From: Macrotis lagotis
Taxonomy: Eukaryota > Chordata > Mammalia > Peramelemorphia > Peramelidae
Reading direction: 5' to 3'
DNA: 64,000 bases
Assembly: GCF_037893015.1 (NCBI RefSeq)
Contig: NC_133658.1
Coordinates: 880,470,543 to 880,534,542, forward strand
The notes under the pieces were generated by a model that saw only the letters and a program-made list of their open reading frames with translations, did not search any database and had not been told where the DNA came from. The position numbers were made by a program, and so were the translations under genes. Of the stretch, positions 1 through 11,219 are shown one piece after another (the stretch's first letter is position 1; every line of letters begins with the position of its first letter).

Positions 1-925
1 AGGCTTCCAACAAGAAAACTAGTCTACAGCAACTTTCCTTTTCCTTCTTCCTTCCCCACATCCACCTCTTCCCTTCATTTCTCATTGCCCCAATCCCCCT
101 CCAACACAAAGCATGGGAAAAAGAGGAAGACAGTGGGGAGTGAACTCAGAAAGAATAGGGAAAGTACAACCCCAACCTAGGGGAAGGCAGACAGACTGTT
201 TTCCCTCCTGTGTCTTGCCCATGTGTCCGGCTTTTGCCGGAGGAACAGATGATGGATGGGACCCAAAGGAGGGGTCACTGGCTCCTGGAGCAGTTGTGTA
301 TTTGGGGAAGGAGGGCCAGGTGGGGTGTCTTTTGAGCATTACTCTGGTGTCTGATGTTCTGTGGCTCAGACCTTGCAGTCAGTGGCTGTTATTTGGGTTA
401 CTAAGGACATAAGGCTTAGGAAATAAGTGTCCCCTTGAGAGAAGTCAAGCCCTCTCCCTTTGGGGAGGGAAGAAGAAGCCCCATAAGATTCCCCCCTTCC
501 AACTCTCAACCTGCTGGGTCTATGGGAGAGGAAGAGAGGAAGATTGGTGGTCCGGCACAAGAGCCCAGTGGGGGGGCTGGGGGGAGAGAGGAAAGGGGTC
601 TTGGGGTCTGGGTTCAGAGCAAGGTTAGCCAAATAATGGATAAATTAAGTGAGGGAAACAGACAGCTCCCCTCTCTCTGTGAACTTTTCACCCAGCTAAC
701 CTGCTTCTCACCCTGCTCTCAGGTGGAGTCTGTTCCCACCCATTCAGTGACTGTCACCTCTCTTGGCTGTCACCCTGCCTCTGCATCTTCTCACACCCCA
801 GCACCTAAGGGAGGGAAAGTACAGAGAGGATGGGGGCAGGGATCAGGAAGAGATGACTGAGTGTCTCAGGGAGATATATTATGAATTATAAAAATGTCCC
901 CAAACTTAATTTCAATCCCAACAAG
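1..925. other. Unassigned unique sequence
   Basis: Moderately GC-rich, with purine-rich (GGGA/GAAGAGG) patches and no repeat I recognise. Open frames of 99 codons (113-412) and 141 codons (435-860) have biased low-complexity composition, no splice or start context and no recognisable domain. Treated as noncoding. Confidence 0.5.
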
Positions 926-1340
926 CTTTATTAAGTGCCTTTGAATACAAGGACAAAAATGAGACAATTCTTCCCCTTGAGGAGTTTCCATTCTCTAGGC
1001 AGGACACAATATGGGTGTCCGTGACTCAACATATAATACTTATAAAGTTAACACAAAGTTATATTGAGGAAAAGTATGAGATCAGGGAAACTTTCCTGTA
1101 GAAAGTGAGTGGGGCTACTCCCAAACCCAAAATGCAATGGAAAATGAAATAGTAGAAAGAACACTGACTCTATGTGCAGATGATCTGGGTTCAACTGGAC
1201 TCTCTGAGATACACAAACTGTATAGCCTTGGGCAAGTTGCTTACAGTCTCTAGCTCTCAGTTTTCTCAGCTGTTAATGAGGAGATTGGACCAGATGGCCC
1301 CTGGGATTCTTTCCCTCTCTAGATCAATGTTTTAGCCCAT
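926..1340. repeat. Old interspersed repeat remnants
   Basis: 926-1100 carries the degraded motif of an ancient element (ttattaagtgcc..., gaggagtttccattctctag). 1140-1330 is a degraded MIR-like SINE in plus orientation (gacctgggttc-like box, ccttgggcaagttgctta, ctcagttttctcagctgt). Confidence 0.5.
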
Positions 1341-1379
1341 GAAACAATACCTCTGTTTTATTTCCTTTTATTCTCTAGT

Positions 1380-1620
1380 GGAAGAATCATGGGATGGTAG
1401 AAATAACACTGGATTTGGATTTAGAGATTAGGGAATTATATTTCTAAATTCTAATCTGACCTCTGGCAGTTTCTAGTTGTATGACCTTGGGTAAGTCACT
1501 TGAACTCTCTGAACTGGTTTCCTTGTAAAACAAGGTTAATAATACATAGCCTTCCTACCTCATTAATTTTTTGTGAAGATCAAAGGAGATGTTGCATAGA
1601 AAACAGTGGCAATCATAAAG
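1380..1620 (+). repeat. MIR/CORE-type SINE, old
   Basis: Plus-oriented core with tgaccttgggtaagtcactt followed by a degraded ctgtaaaa-type stretch and a gatgttgcatagaaaac-type tail. Boundaries approximate. Confidence 0.6.
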
Positions 1621-2035
1621 TGGTCAGTGGCTAGTGGGCCTCTAGCTGTCTGAGCTTGCAGAAAATTGTGTGAAATTTGGACTTGCCCTTGCTCAAGTCT
1701 TCTACTAATTGTATGTAATTTACAATGATTCCTCATGAATGAATAAGAATCTTATTATGTTGGGGGAAAACAAAGGTCGAAAACCATGATATAAATAACA
1801 ATGCCACATCCATGTGAATTGCTGATACTAATATTTTCTACACTCTATACCTGGAACTCTTTTCTTACATTTACATTCACATAACACCTACTCTGCCCCC
1901 AGACTAGCCAGCCTTGAAGGCAACTCAGTCTGCTAAGGAAGCTGCTAATTCCTAAAGAAAGTTCTGGGTTAACAACTATAGAATGTAAAGCTGGAAACTT
2001 CCAAACTTCCAAACATGAGTATAACTCATGAGCAA

Positions 2036-2037
<2 letters not shown>
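1621..2037. other. Unassigned sequence
   Basis: AT-rich unique DNA before the CT microsatellite; no gene or repeat recognised. Confidence 0.5.

Positions 2038-2089
<52 letters not shown>
2038..2089 (+). repeat. (TC)n microsatellite
   Basis: About 26 uninterrupted TC units; reads as an Arg-Glu repeat on the other strand, which is not coding. Confidence 0.97.
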
Positions 2090-2090
<1 letters not shown>

Positions 2091-2939
2091 TCTCATTTCC
2101 TCCCTCTCTCAACATATCTTGCCACTTTCCTTCTCGGTGACTCCCTATTCTCAATAATGAAGCGTACAAATCAGAAGCTGCCGTGATCAATCAAACTTTG
2201 TGGAACAGAGCTAAAAGGGAGAAAAGGGGGTGTCAGTGATCAACTTAATTTGTAGGCCATACTAGACCTGGCTCATATTTAACAGTATCATCTTGAACTC
2301 TTGGGTGGTATGAACTCAGGGAGTTTGCATAGATATTATCTCATTCCTTATTAAAGTTTTTATCAACTATTATTTACCTAATAAACTGGAGAAACTCCTT
2401 TTCCAATATGAAGTTTCTAATATCTACATATCAAACCCCCTGATCTCCTAGACTTAAATAAATGTTGTTAAGTAGCAACAGTCTTGTTTAGTTCTTCCTT
2501 ATAACTGATCAGAGAAGGGTATAGTCTGTCTTCAGGGAATGATTTTCCCTTCACTTACAGGAACCTTACATGATAAGGCTTAGATTGTAGGAACCTTTAT
2601 GTCCTTTATGTCCATAAGCAGCCCCAGTTCTGAAGTTCAGAAGAAGCCAATCTAGGGCATAAAGAAGATAAAAATGAAATTCCCACTTGAGTCTTGTGAA
2701 TATAGAATTGAGCTCAATAGATTAGAGTCAATAAAGACACTAATAAATTATGTGTGAAACTGAATTGGTCCAAATGTCCTGGGAAATAATTTAGAATTAA
2801 GTAAGAAAAGCCACTAAATTCTTTCTATCCTTTGACCCTGTAATTTAATCTCTGGGTTTATACCTTTAGATAGTTAATGAAGAGGAAAAAGGTCCTGCAT
2901 ATTTTCTATTAGCATAGCCCTTTTTGTGGTATTAAATTA
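2090..2939. other. Unassigned sequence
   Basis: AT-rich DNA with no gene or confident repeat; the part after about 2750 may already be degraded LINE sequence. Confidence 0.45.
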
Positions 2940-3230
2940 AACTGCAAACATCAAGGGGGGGGCAGCTGAACAAACAGTAGCATGAAATGGATTGGGATAT
3001 TATTGTGCAGTACAAAAAATGACAAACAATTCAAAGAAACACCAAAAGATATTTCAACTGATTCAGAGAGAAGCAGGAAGAATAAGGAAAAACTTAGACA
3101 TGATGATTAGAAAAAAATAAATGAACCAAACTCAGGATAATTGAGTTTAATTCATTATTTTGGAGCAGAAGATATAATGAAACATATTTCTTTCCCATGA
3201 GTAGTGTCATGGAAGACTATGAGTGTGAAA
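2940..3230 (+). mobile_element. L1-type LINE 3' UTR fragment
   Basis: Contains the recurrent 3' UTR block of this window: gaatgg-type sequence, ggatattattgtgcagta, aagaaac...caactgattcagagagaagcagg. The same block occurs at 30.2, 30.9, 48.8 and, inverted, 24.7 kb. Confidence 0.6.
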
Positions 3231-3739
3231 TGTTGAATGTGTTAGCCAAGGAAGTTACTATGTTAGACTGTTTTACTTAACAGTATTTCTTTACTATGAT
3301 GGTTCAGTGAGGATTAAGGAAGGCCAATCACAGGAAATAACTATTGTAAAAAACCAAAGGCATCAATGAAACTTTTTAGAAGACTCTCAATTGGAGCTCA
3401 TTGATGTTTCCTTCCTCTGGCATTTAATGGGATATGTTGTGCCAGTGAACTTGACTAGGAAGCCCTGTCAATGGCTGTCAATCAATCAATTAAACAAAAA
3501 TATGAGCCAGGATCTGTATTCTGAGAGTAGAAGTAGAAGAAATTAATCCTCCTCACAAGGAATTTATCTTTGAATGGGTCAGACAACAAAAACATTTAAA
3601 AGTAAATACAGAGGAAGAAAGGAAACAAGGATTAAGTTTGAATTAAGTGTTCAGTATGATGAATACTGTACTAAGCCCTGGATACAAATACAAGAAAAAA
3701 GATTTTACATTCTAAAGGGGAGAAGAGTGAATTGCATTT
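3231..3739. other. Unassigned sequence with old repeat remnants
   Basis: No gene. Around 3480-3560 there is a trace of the ancient ...cacaaggaattta element also seen near 930 and 61,880. Confidence 0.4.
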
Positions 3740-4075
3740 CTCTAATTATTAGGGATTTGGAACATTTTTTTCAATTTGGCTATTGACTTACTTGTATTTC
3801 TTCCTTGAAAATTTCCTATTTGATGATTTATCAGTTGAGGAATGGCTCTTGCTCTTATAAATTTGAATTGGTTTCTTATATATCTTGGAACTGAGACCTT
3901 TATAAGAGAAATTTTCCACAAATATTTTTTTCCCCTCCAGTTATCTGTTTCCTTTCCATTTTTAACTGCTTTGGTTTTATTTGTGCAAAAACTTTTAAAT
4001 TTTATATGATCAAGATTGTCCATTTTCTCTTCTATGAACTTCCTGCTTGATCATAAACTCTTTCCCTATGTTAAT
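3740..4075 (-). mobile_element. L1 ORF2 C-terminal fragment
   Basis: On the minus strand the sequence reads like the conserved stretch of L1 ORF2 downstream of reverse transcriptase (a 'Lys-Val-Ser-Val-Pro-Arg-Tyr-Ile-Arg-Asn-Gln' type stretch followed by a 'Ser-Pro-Ile-Asp-Lys'-like block, here degraded). The open frame of 93 codons at 4023-3742 is part of this remnant. Confidence 0.6.
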
Positions 4076-4390
4076 GAGGACTTTGGGGGATGGAGAAGAT
4101 TTGCAATCATTTGAAAGCACCAGGGAAGGAACCAGTAGGAGGGGTGAAGATTAGAGGGAGGGGGACTATGACTGAGGTTGCAATCTGTTTGAGAAAATGG
4201 GAGAGATGGGATCTCTTGCAGAAGATGTATTGGAGTTAGGCTTTGGGGAAAATCATAGATTATGGTGTTTGAGCTGAAGAGGACCTTTGAGATTATTGAG
4301 ATTAAGTGACTTGACCAAAGTCACAAAAGTTAATATCTATGTCTTCCTGACTCCAAGTCCAGTAGTCTATTTGCTAACTACATCACAGCC
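4076..4390. other. Unassigned, MIR-like traces
   Basis: 4240-4385 holds a degraded minus-oriented SINE core (attaagtgacttgaccaaagtcac). The rest is unassigned. Confidence 0.4.
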
Positions 4391-4392
4391 CA

Positions 4393-4852
4393 AGGGCAGC
4401 TAGGTAGCACTGTGAATAGAATACTGGTCCTGGAGTCAGGACTGGAATTCAAAACCAGCCTCATACACTTGATACTTTCTAGCTCTGTGACCTTGGATAA
4501 GTCACTTAACCCTAATTACTTCATATCCAGGGCCATTTCCAGTTGTCCTGATTTATCTCTGGTCACTGGACCCAGATGACTCTGAGACTGGTGACATAGC
4601 ACAGTTTCCCCCTTACTCAAATTCAATTCATGTGCTTGTCAAGGCCCCTTCCCTGATGTCATGGTCTTCTTCAAGAATGAAGGTCAAGGGGCAGCTAGGT
4701 GGCGTAGTGGAATCAGGAGTACCTGGGTTCAAATCCAGTCTCAGACACTTAATAATTACCTAGCTGTGCGGCCTTGGGCAAGCCACTTAACCCCATTGCC
4801 TTGCAAAAACTAAAAAAAAAAAAAAAAAAAGAATGAAGGTCAAACATCATTA
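4393..4852 (+). repeat. Long-tailed tRNA-headed SINE, split by a younger SINE
   Basis: Head gggcagctaggtagcactgtg, core gaccttggataagtcactta, then a long tail (cactggacccagatgactct ... attcaattcatgtgcttgtc ... atggtcttcttcaagaatga). The tail resumes after the inserted SINE with ggtcaaacatcatta. A second copy of this tail type is at 43,994-44,243. Confidence 0.8.
4688..4830 (+). repeat. CORE-SINE inserted in another SINE
   Basis: Complete from ggggcagctaggtggcg to an A18 tail, flanked by the 13-bp target-site duplication gaatgaaggtcaa (4675-4687 and 4831-4843). It lacks the usual ~19 bases between 'gtgga' and 'tcaggagtacctggg'. Confidence 0.95.
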
Positions 4853-5949
4853 CCCCACAGCCCCCTCAATTTATAGGTAGAGAAACAGACTGAGTTCTAC
4901 CTTATCAAAGCGCACACAGATTCAAAGTTACAGAACCAAGATTCAAATCCTTTTCCTTCATTCCAAATCTAGTGAGTTTTGTTAAGACAGTGAAAGATAG
5001 CTCACATTTCTACAACACATCATGTTGAATCATGTTAAATCAAGAGATTATTGAGTGGCCTCTATGTGCCCAGGTACTGAGACCCCACCTTACAATGATA
5101 CTGTAAGGTGTATCTTTGCTCCCAGGAGATTTTTAAAGATGAGAAAAATAAAGCTTGGAGAGGACCTGAACCCAGGGCCTGACTCATATCCAGTGTGCCT
5201 TTCATTAACATCACACCACCTCTCTTAGCTACAGGTTGTCCAAGTTCCAAGCCCCCCCAATACTTAGGAGGCCTTTGTGCCTGATTAGATTAACAATAAC
5301 TTCTATTCACTGAACAAAAGTTCTTGGTTGATGGATTAAAAGACCTTAAAAGTGGAAGATGCTGATTGATTTCTCCCCCTACACACCATAATATTTTGCA
5401 CTTTAAGGGCTCCCAACACTTTACATATACTATCCAATTTGTGAGTAAAGGTTCTTAATATTACCATTTTACAGATGAAAAAGATTGAGACTGAGAGAGG
5501 TAAAAATGTCAGTCCACAACCAAGTGTTGAGGGCACAATTTAAACTCTTCCTGAAGTCATCAAGCAGCTGATCCTCCATGCTTCCTAGCTGTCCAGTAGA
5601 ATAGCAACTCCTCTTTGAGAAGTGGGGTTTCTCCATTTCTGTTTTGTAGCTCTAGTGTCCTGCCCAGTATCTGGCATATGGAAGGACAGACTTACTAACT
5701 GGTACTGTGTCCAGGGACACCTAGAGGGCCATCCATTTCATTGGATCCTTGGTAAACCCAAGATTGCAACCCAGGTCTTCTCACCCCAAGTCCAGGGCTA
5801 TGCCCCAATCCCCACTGTTGTTGTAAAGACCTGATTCCTAACTACATGCTTAATGAGAGCCTGCAAAGGGAAGACAAGAGGGATCAGTAACAGAATTTGG
5901 AGCTTGAACAGATCTTATACAACCACATCCAAATCTTCCTCTCCATCCT
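4853..5949. other. Unassigned with MIR-like remnants
   Basis: No gene. Minus-oriented MIR-like cores occur at about 4855-4970, 5040-5230 and 5380-5580 (cattttacagatgaaaaagattgag). The rest is unique. Confidence 0.45.
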
Positions 5950-6545
5950 TGTTGGATATTGCTCACTCTCCCACATTTAGCAATCCAACCCAACTATTCT
6001 TTTGTCATGTTCCCCATAAATGATGCTCTATCTCCCCTCTCTGAGACTTTATACTGCCTTCCCAAGTTCCTTGAAGGCCACCCCTCCTACCTTCTGTGTC
6101 TTTTCCTTTAAGAAGCATCTATAGCACCGTCTTCAACATGAAGCCTTCATTGATTTCCCCAAGTGCATGAGATCTCTTTTGCAAACTACCCCATAGTTAA
6201 CTATACTTATTTGAGTTTATCATCCTTATATTTATGCCATATGTATCTTATATGTCTTTATTGTTCCTCCCATTAGCATGTAGGTGCCTTGGGATTAGGG
6301 ATTATTTCAATCCTTGTCCTTGCAGCGGTGCCAAAACAGTGTCTGGCATGCAACTGGTGGTTTTTTTTTTAGGCTTTTTTTTTTTGCAAGGCAATGGGAT
6401 TAAGTGACTTGCCCAGGGCCATACAGCTAGGTAATTATTAAGTGTCTGAGGCTGGATTTGAACCCAGGTACTCCTGACTCCAGGGCCTGTGTTCTATCCA
6501 CTGGGACACCTAGCTGCCCCTGCAACTGGTGTTTAATAAATACTA
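5950..6545 (+). mobile_element. L2-type LINE 3' end, split by a SINE
   Basis: Late ORF/3' UTR of an L2-like element: ttcctttaagaagcatctat...ccttcattgatttcccc, then tgccttgggattagggattatt and, after the SINE, gtttaataaatact. The typical L2 ending is gcctggcaca...ttaataaatg. Confidence 0.65.
6360..6520 (-). repeat. CORE-SINE
   Basis: Inverted full copy from the poly(T) to cacctagctgcccc, flanked by the 11-bp duplication tgcaactggtg (6349-6359 and 6521-6531). Confidence 0.95.
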
Positions 6546-6770
6546 TAGAGCAACTAGGTGTCACAGAAGAGTCAGGAAGACCTGAGTTCAAGTCTAGCCT
6601 CAGACACTAGCTATAGGAACCCAAGCAAGTCGCTCAACCCTGGTTGCTTCAGTTTCCTCAGCTGTAAAATGAGTTGGAGAAAGAAACGACAAACCATTCA
6701 GTATCTTAACCAAGAAGACTCCAATGGAATCATGAAGAGTTAAACACAACCAAAATGATTGAGCAACAAA
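6546..6770 (+). repeat. MIR/Ther-like SINE
   Basis: Head caactaggtgtcacag, box gagttcaagtctag, core, then cagtttcctcagctgtaaaatgag, caaaccattcagtatctt, and tail gtcatgaagag-like to gagcaacaaa. This family also occurs at 13.59, 15.43 and 60.56 kb. Confidence 0.8.
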
Positions 6771-7714
6771 TACTTGTTGGCTGATTAAATTTAGAAAAGA
6801 ACTTATTCAACTTCCTCAATTTATGAAAGAAGAAACTGAAGCCATAAGAAATGAAGTGACTTGTCTAGAATTACACAGTGTCTATTTGAACCGAGCCCTT
6901 CGATTTCAAATCTATAGGTTTTTTTCCCTTTGTATCACACAGCCTTAAGAGGGTTCAATGACTTAGTGTAACCTATTCCCTCATCCTGGAAAAACAATTC
7001 AAAGGGCATGTTGGGTTCTGAAGGCCAGCTGGCCTCTTGGGGCTCTGCTCCTAGCCCTGCTACTTTCTCTGACCTTCCTAGGTTTCTCCCCCCCACCCAC
7101 CCATGAAGGGGAGTTCATTAAGAGGTTAAATCTCCTTGGAGCCTGGTCTCATTCCTTCCCTTCCTTGGAGTCCTTTGCCCTCCAGACACAGTTCGGGGAG
7201 GCCAGTTCCTTCCTGCACCTCCTGGAGCAGAATGATTGATTTTACACACAGCTTTCTCAGCCCTCTCCCCTCCCTTGCTCCTGCCCCTGGAGAATCCATC
7301 CTTCCATCCTTGGGGGAAGGTGATTCAATCCCAGGGAAATCCTCTCCTCCCATCCTGTTTCAGACAGATGCTCCGAATCATCCACAGGGAAGTGGAACCA
7401 GGGGGCAGAGAGCACTGGATATGGAGCTTCTGGGCTTTGAATTCTGAATCTTCTTCTACACCAGAGCCAATCATAGGACTCTTTAGTTGTTCAGACTCGA
7501 CAGTTAGAATGATCAACTTAAATCACAGGTTTATAAGGTTAGATCAGAGGATGAAATGATCTCTATGTATTTATGTAAGGGGAGGTTTGGTTGATTAATA
7601 TTTTATCCAACCAGGTCACTCCCTCTCTCCTTAAAGTAAATGATAAGAGGGACTTTGTTGAATAAATGTCAATCAACCCACTCACACACATATACATAGT
7701 GTTACTGCTATTAA
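6771..7714. other. Unassigned sequence
   Basis: 6800-6950 is a degraded minus MIR core (agaaactgaagccataagaa). 7000-7560 is unique and fairly GC-rich. Several overlapping open frames of 60-107 codons show no domain and no splice context and are taken as noncoding. Confidence 0.4.
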
Positions 7715-7810
7715 AATATAGGCTCTTTGAGGGCAAGGATTTTTTTTGTCTTTGTATCCCTAGACCCCAATAGCTACTTAAATAAATGTTTATTGACAGA
7801 TTCACTTATT
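7715..7810 (+). mobile_element. L2-type 3' tail
   Basis: ggctctttgagggcaagga ... gtctttgtatccctagacccc ... taaataaatgtttattgac is the characteristic L2 3' UTR end. Confidence 0.65.
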
Positions 7811-8305
7811 AACTATTCCTCAATTTAGTCATAACTGAGGCTCAGAGAAGGGCAGACTCTTGCCCAGAATCCTATAGTAGTAAAGCAGCTAAATTGGGAT
7901 TAGAACTCAACTCTCTGATTGGATTCCCAGGGCTCTATCTATGTCCATGATGCTTTGCTCAGACTTCCCTTCCAGTAGAACATCCATGAGCTTCTGGAAC
8001 ATAAGCAGAATATGGGCTTTGGGAAGATATGAGACACAAGCCCAGGCCCAAACTATCTTCAAAGATCACTGAGTGGGGATTTAATGAGCTGAGAAGGAGG
8101 AGAGAAAGGAATCTTAGCTTTCCTATTAGAAGCCAGAATCTACCTGGACCAATTCTTTCCCAGACCTAAAACACTGAGGTTCTTATTTCCATCTGCAAGC
8201 AAATGACAAAGTCAGATGAGGACCCCTGACTCCTTACAGAGGAAACTGAGACTTCCACAATGCAGCAAATTGTAAGCCCTTACTGTAAGAAGAATTCATT
8301 AATTA
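7811..8305. other. Old MIR remnant and unassigned DNA
   Basis: 7815-7960 contains a minus MIR-like core (aactgaggctcagagaaggg). The remainder is unassigned. Confidence 0.4.
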
Positions 8306-8320
8306 AGATCAACTGTCTAG

Positions 8321-8467
8321 GGACATCTAGGTGGCGAAGTGGATAGAATATCAGCCTGGGAGTCAGGAGGATCTGAGTTCAAATTTGACCCCAGATGCTT
8401 AATAATTGCCTAGCTGTGTGAACTTGGACAAGACACTTAACCTCTTAAATAAATAATTTAAAAAAAA
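8321..8467 (+). repeat. CORE-SINE
   Basis: Head ggacatctaggtggcgaagtgg to a short A tail, flanked by an imperfect 15-bp duplication (8306-8320 and 8468-8482, one mismatch). Confidence 0.93.
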
Positions 8468-8529
8468 AGATCAAATGTCTAGTGTCTAGAGAGTCTACTG
8501 TGTAATTTGCAAAATGTAAAACCTTTGGT

Positions 8530-8810
8530 TCAACAAGCATTTCTTAAGCACCTACTGTTTGCAAGATACTGTCCACTTCAGTAAAGATCATTCAATCTGA
8601 CATTTATGAAGCACCTAATATATGCAGATATCTCCTGTGTTTATTTCAAAGTTTGAGTCATCCAATCCAGCAAGCATTTATTATGTGCTTACTGTTTGCC
8701 AGATACTGTCTTCCCTTCAGTAAAGATCATTCAATTTGATATTTATTAAACTTCTAGAATTTGTAGACTTCACTTCAAAGTGTATGTTCACTTCAAAGTT
8801 TAGTTCTTCT
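8530..8810. repeat. Diverged tandem duplication, period ~138 bp
   Basis: Two copies share tactgtttgc(a/c)agatactgtc and ttcagtaaagatcattcaat at offsets of 137-139 bp, and later cacttcaaagttt. Confidence 0.8.
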
Positions 8811-8859
8811 AATCTCACAAATTGGGCTTGTCTGTTCTAATAAACTCTCACACTGAGAG

Positions 8860-9270
8860 TGATGTTGGACTGGGAGTCAGGAAAAGCTGAATTTGAATTC
8901 TTTCCCCACGACTCATTCAATTTTAGTCCCAGGCAAGTCACTTTCACTCCTCTGAGCCTCAGTTTGCCTCATCTGTAAAATGGAATTAATTACTGTAGCA
9001 CCTGCCCCTCCAGGGTGGTTGGGAAGCCCACATGAAGTGACAGAGTGCTTGGAAAACTTTAAAGAGCTATAAAAATGTCAGTGGTCATTATTAATTATTA
9101 TTTGATCATAGGTTTCAGAGCTAGAAGAGACTTATTTGGTTGACTCCTTTCATTTTACAGATGAGGAAACTGAGGCCCAGGGAGGTTAACTAATTTGCCC
9201 AAGGTGACACAGAGTTAAGTGGCAGAGTTGGGATTTGATCCTGTCTGCAGATACCAAGTCTCTCTCCTCT
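8860..9270. repeat. Two MIR-type SINEs in opposite orientation
   Basis: 8860-9100 is plus (cctcagtttgcctcatctgtaaaatgg); 9115-9270 is minus (ttttacagatgaggaaactg, ggcagagttgggatttgatc). Confidence 0.75.
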
Positions 9271-9419
9271 TCACCAAGGCTGTTCAAAGTCAACCAAGGA
9301 ATAGGTTGAAGGAATCACAAGCAATGGATCAGCAAGGAGTTCTTGGGCTCTGATTATCAGCCTCTCTGAGCATACAGCCTTTACAAGAGTTAGGATGGGG
9401 TTCGAGCACCTCCCTCTCA

Positions 9420-10000
9420 TCTCCTCCTGCACCCCAATCCTTGTGGCCCAACCCAAGCCCCCAGTGGGTGCTGTTTGTCATTCCTCCATGGAGGCCGGAC
9501 TCTGGTCAGCGAGGCAGGCCTGGTAGCAGCCAAGGGCAGCCAGCGGTGCCTGCGAGGCCTTTGTCTCCTGCTGACAGAGCGATACTGTTACAACACACTT
9601 TAGCTGCCAGCCTGCGGCAGCCCCGCCATCCATCATGGTGGGCGGGGGCTCCTGGGCCCCGCCGTGCGGCCCGGCCTGTTGTTTTAGCCTTCCCCAGCCC
9701 AGGAGATAAACGGGGCATGAACTGGCCCCCTGGCAGGGGGTCAGCCCCTTGTGCCCTCATTAAAATGCCAATCAAAAAGAGTTATGAAGCCCCACTCCTC
9801 CTCTGGCTGCAGGCTCCTGTCACTCCGGGGGGGCTTCCTGGGGCCCCCAGTGAGGAAGGAGCAGGAGAGGGGACCCCCTACCCTCACCGAGGGACACAGC
9901 AGCACCCACCCAGGCCAGCCCCAACTGAGCCGGATCTGCTTTCTCCTGAAGGCTCTTCCTTCCCCCTGTCCGAGGCCATAGGACTTTTCCCTTCTTCCCC
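9420..10000. promoter_or_regulatory. GC/CpG-rich unique block, candidate regulatory element
   Basis: The most CpG-rich block of the window, with about 13 CpG between 9480 and 9720 by eye count, and no repeat. It has transcription-factor-like words: CCTTTGTC (SOX-like, 9558-9565), AGATAA (GATA-like, 9704-9709), CATTAAAA (9758-9765) and CCAAT (9768-9772). A 229-codon plus frame (9441-10130) runs through it but continues into a repeat and shows no domain. It could be an enhancer or an unannotated CpG-island promoter. Confidence 0.4.
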
Positions 10001-10002
10001 TC

Positions 10003-10192
10003 CTTCATTTAAGAAGCATTTATTAAATGCCTACTGTGTTCCAAGCACTAGAGACACAAATAGGAAAATGAAATCACTCCTTGCCTGTGAAGGATATGTA
10101 CACAGAAGCAAATACAAAATTCAAATCTAGCTCTACTTTACCCTGAGGCAAGGGGTTAAGTGACTTGGTCAGGGTCACACAGCTAGTAACTA
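10003..10192. repeat. Ancient repeat plus SINE fragment
   Basis: agcatttattaaatgcctac...ccaagcactagaga is an ancient interspersed motif. 10137-10192 is a minus SINE core (gttaagtgacttggtcaggg). Confidence 0.6.
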
Positions 10193-10570
10193 TGTGCATA
10201 TACACAAAGACCCCCCGATGCATATATAACATAAATATATATACATAGCTACATAAACATACATATGTTTAAACACTCATATTTTATACATTTATACATA
10301 TGTATTTATGTTTACATGTGCATCATACACATCAACACACATGCACCCACATGTGTATTCACATTTGTGTACACACATTTACCTATGCAAACAAAAATTT
10401 ACATATGCAAATCATTACAGAAATATACATGCACATATTTGCATATGTGCATACCATTTAATCTATATTTACATATTACATGTACACACATTTACATACA
10501 TATATATTTAAATATACATTCAGCTATTTATATATATTCATATACATATAAACACCCAAATGCATCCACA
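10193..10570. repeat. AT-rich imperfect ATACAT/ACACAT tract
   Basis: Low-complexity alternating purine-pyrimidine DNA. The 157-codon frame over it (10265-10738) is an artefact of composition. Confidence 0.8.
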
Positions 10571-10735
10571 TATATTTTGCATCTCCTTGGCTCACTGTGC
10601 CTTTGGACCTCTTTAAGCTTGTTCCAGAGTCAGTATTTCCCAAGACATGCCAAGGAGCATCCTCTTTCCCCACTCTATTTTCTCAGGTCATGGTCTTGTC
10701 AGAAAGAAGGGGATGCCTCACCTTGCATGATAATA

Positions 10736-10960
10736 TAATAATAATAATAATGACTATCATTTATATAACACTTATCACGTACACTTTATAATTGTTATCT
10801 CATTGGAATCTTGCAGCAACTCAGGGAGGGAGTTGCCATTATTATCCCCATTTTATAGATGAGGAAACTGAGGTAAATAGGTTAAGTGACTTACCTAGTG
10901 TTACAAGGCTGATAATTGCCCAAAGTTAGTTTTGAACTTAGGATTTACTAATTCAAGACC
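10736..10960 (-). repeat. Old MIR/Mon-type SINE
   Basis: Starts with (AAT)n, then tcatttatataacacttatc, ccattttatagatgaggaaa and gttaagtgacttacc. The same type is at 36,090-36,310. Confidence 0.7.
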
Positions 10961-11219
10961 TAGAGGACTGTCCCCTGATGCTATAGAGACTCTCCCCCAA
11001 GTACTGACCTGGTTCTCCAGCAGCGTCCTTGGAAAGACTGCAATACTCAAGAACCTCTCCACGTATATAGCCGAGGTGCTGATATCTCAGCACACACTGC
11101 TCACACCACATGGGTTCTGCGCCTCAGTCCCAAAATATACAGATACAAAGTCAGATTTGGAGGCTTCATCAGTCATTGAGCTAAATTCATATCAAAAAAG
11201 AATCCACACTATCATAACC
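10961..11219. other. Unassigned sequence
   Basis: No gene or confident repeat recognised. Confidence 0.4.

Noticed and set aside
435..860. 141-codon plus-strand frame
   Set aside because: Low-complexity Glu/Gly/Ser-rich content from purine-rich DNA; no domain, no splice context.
1845..2096. Arg-Glu repeat protein on the minus strand
   Set aside because: Translation of the (TC)n microsatellite.
9441..10130. 229-codon plus-strand frame, longest in the window
   Set aside because: Pro/Gly/Arg-rich composition follows from local GC richness. The frame runs on into an old repeat, no domain is seen, and the overlapping frames on both strands are also open.
10265..10738. 157-codon plus-strand frame rich in Tyr, His and Ile
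   Set aside because: It is the translation of an ATACAT/ACACAT low-complexity tract.
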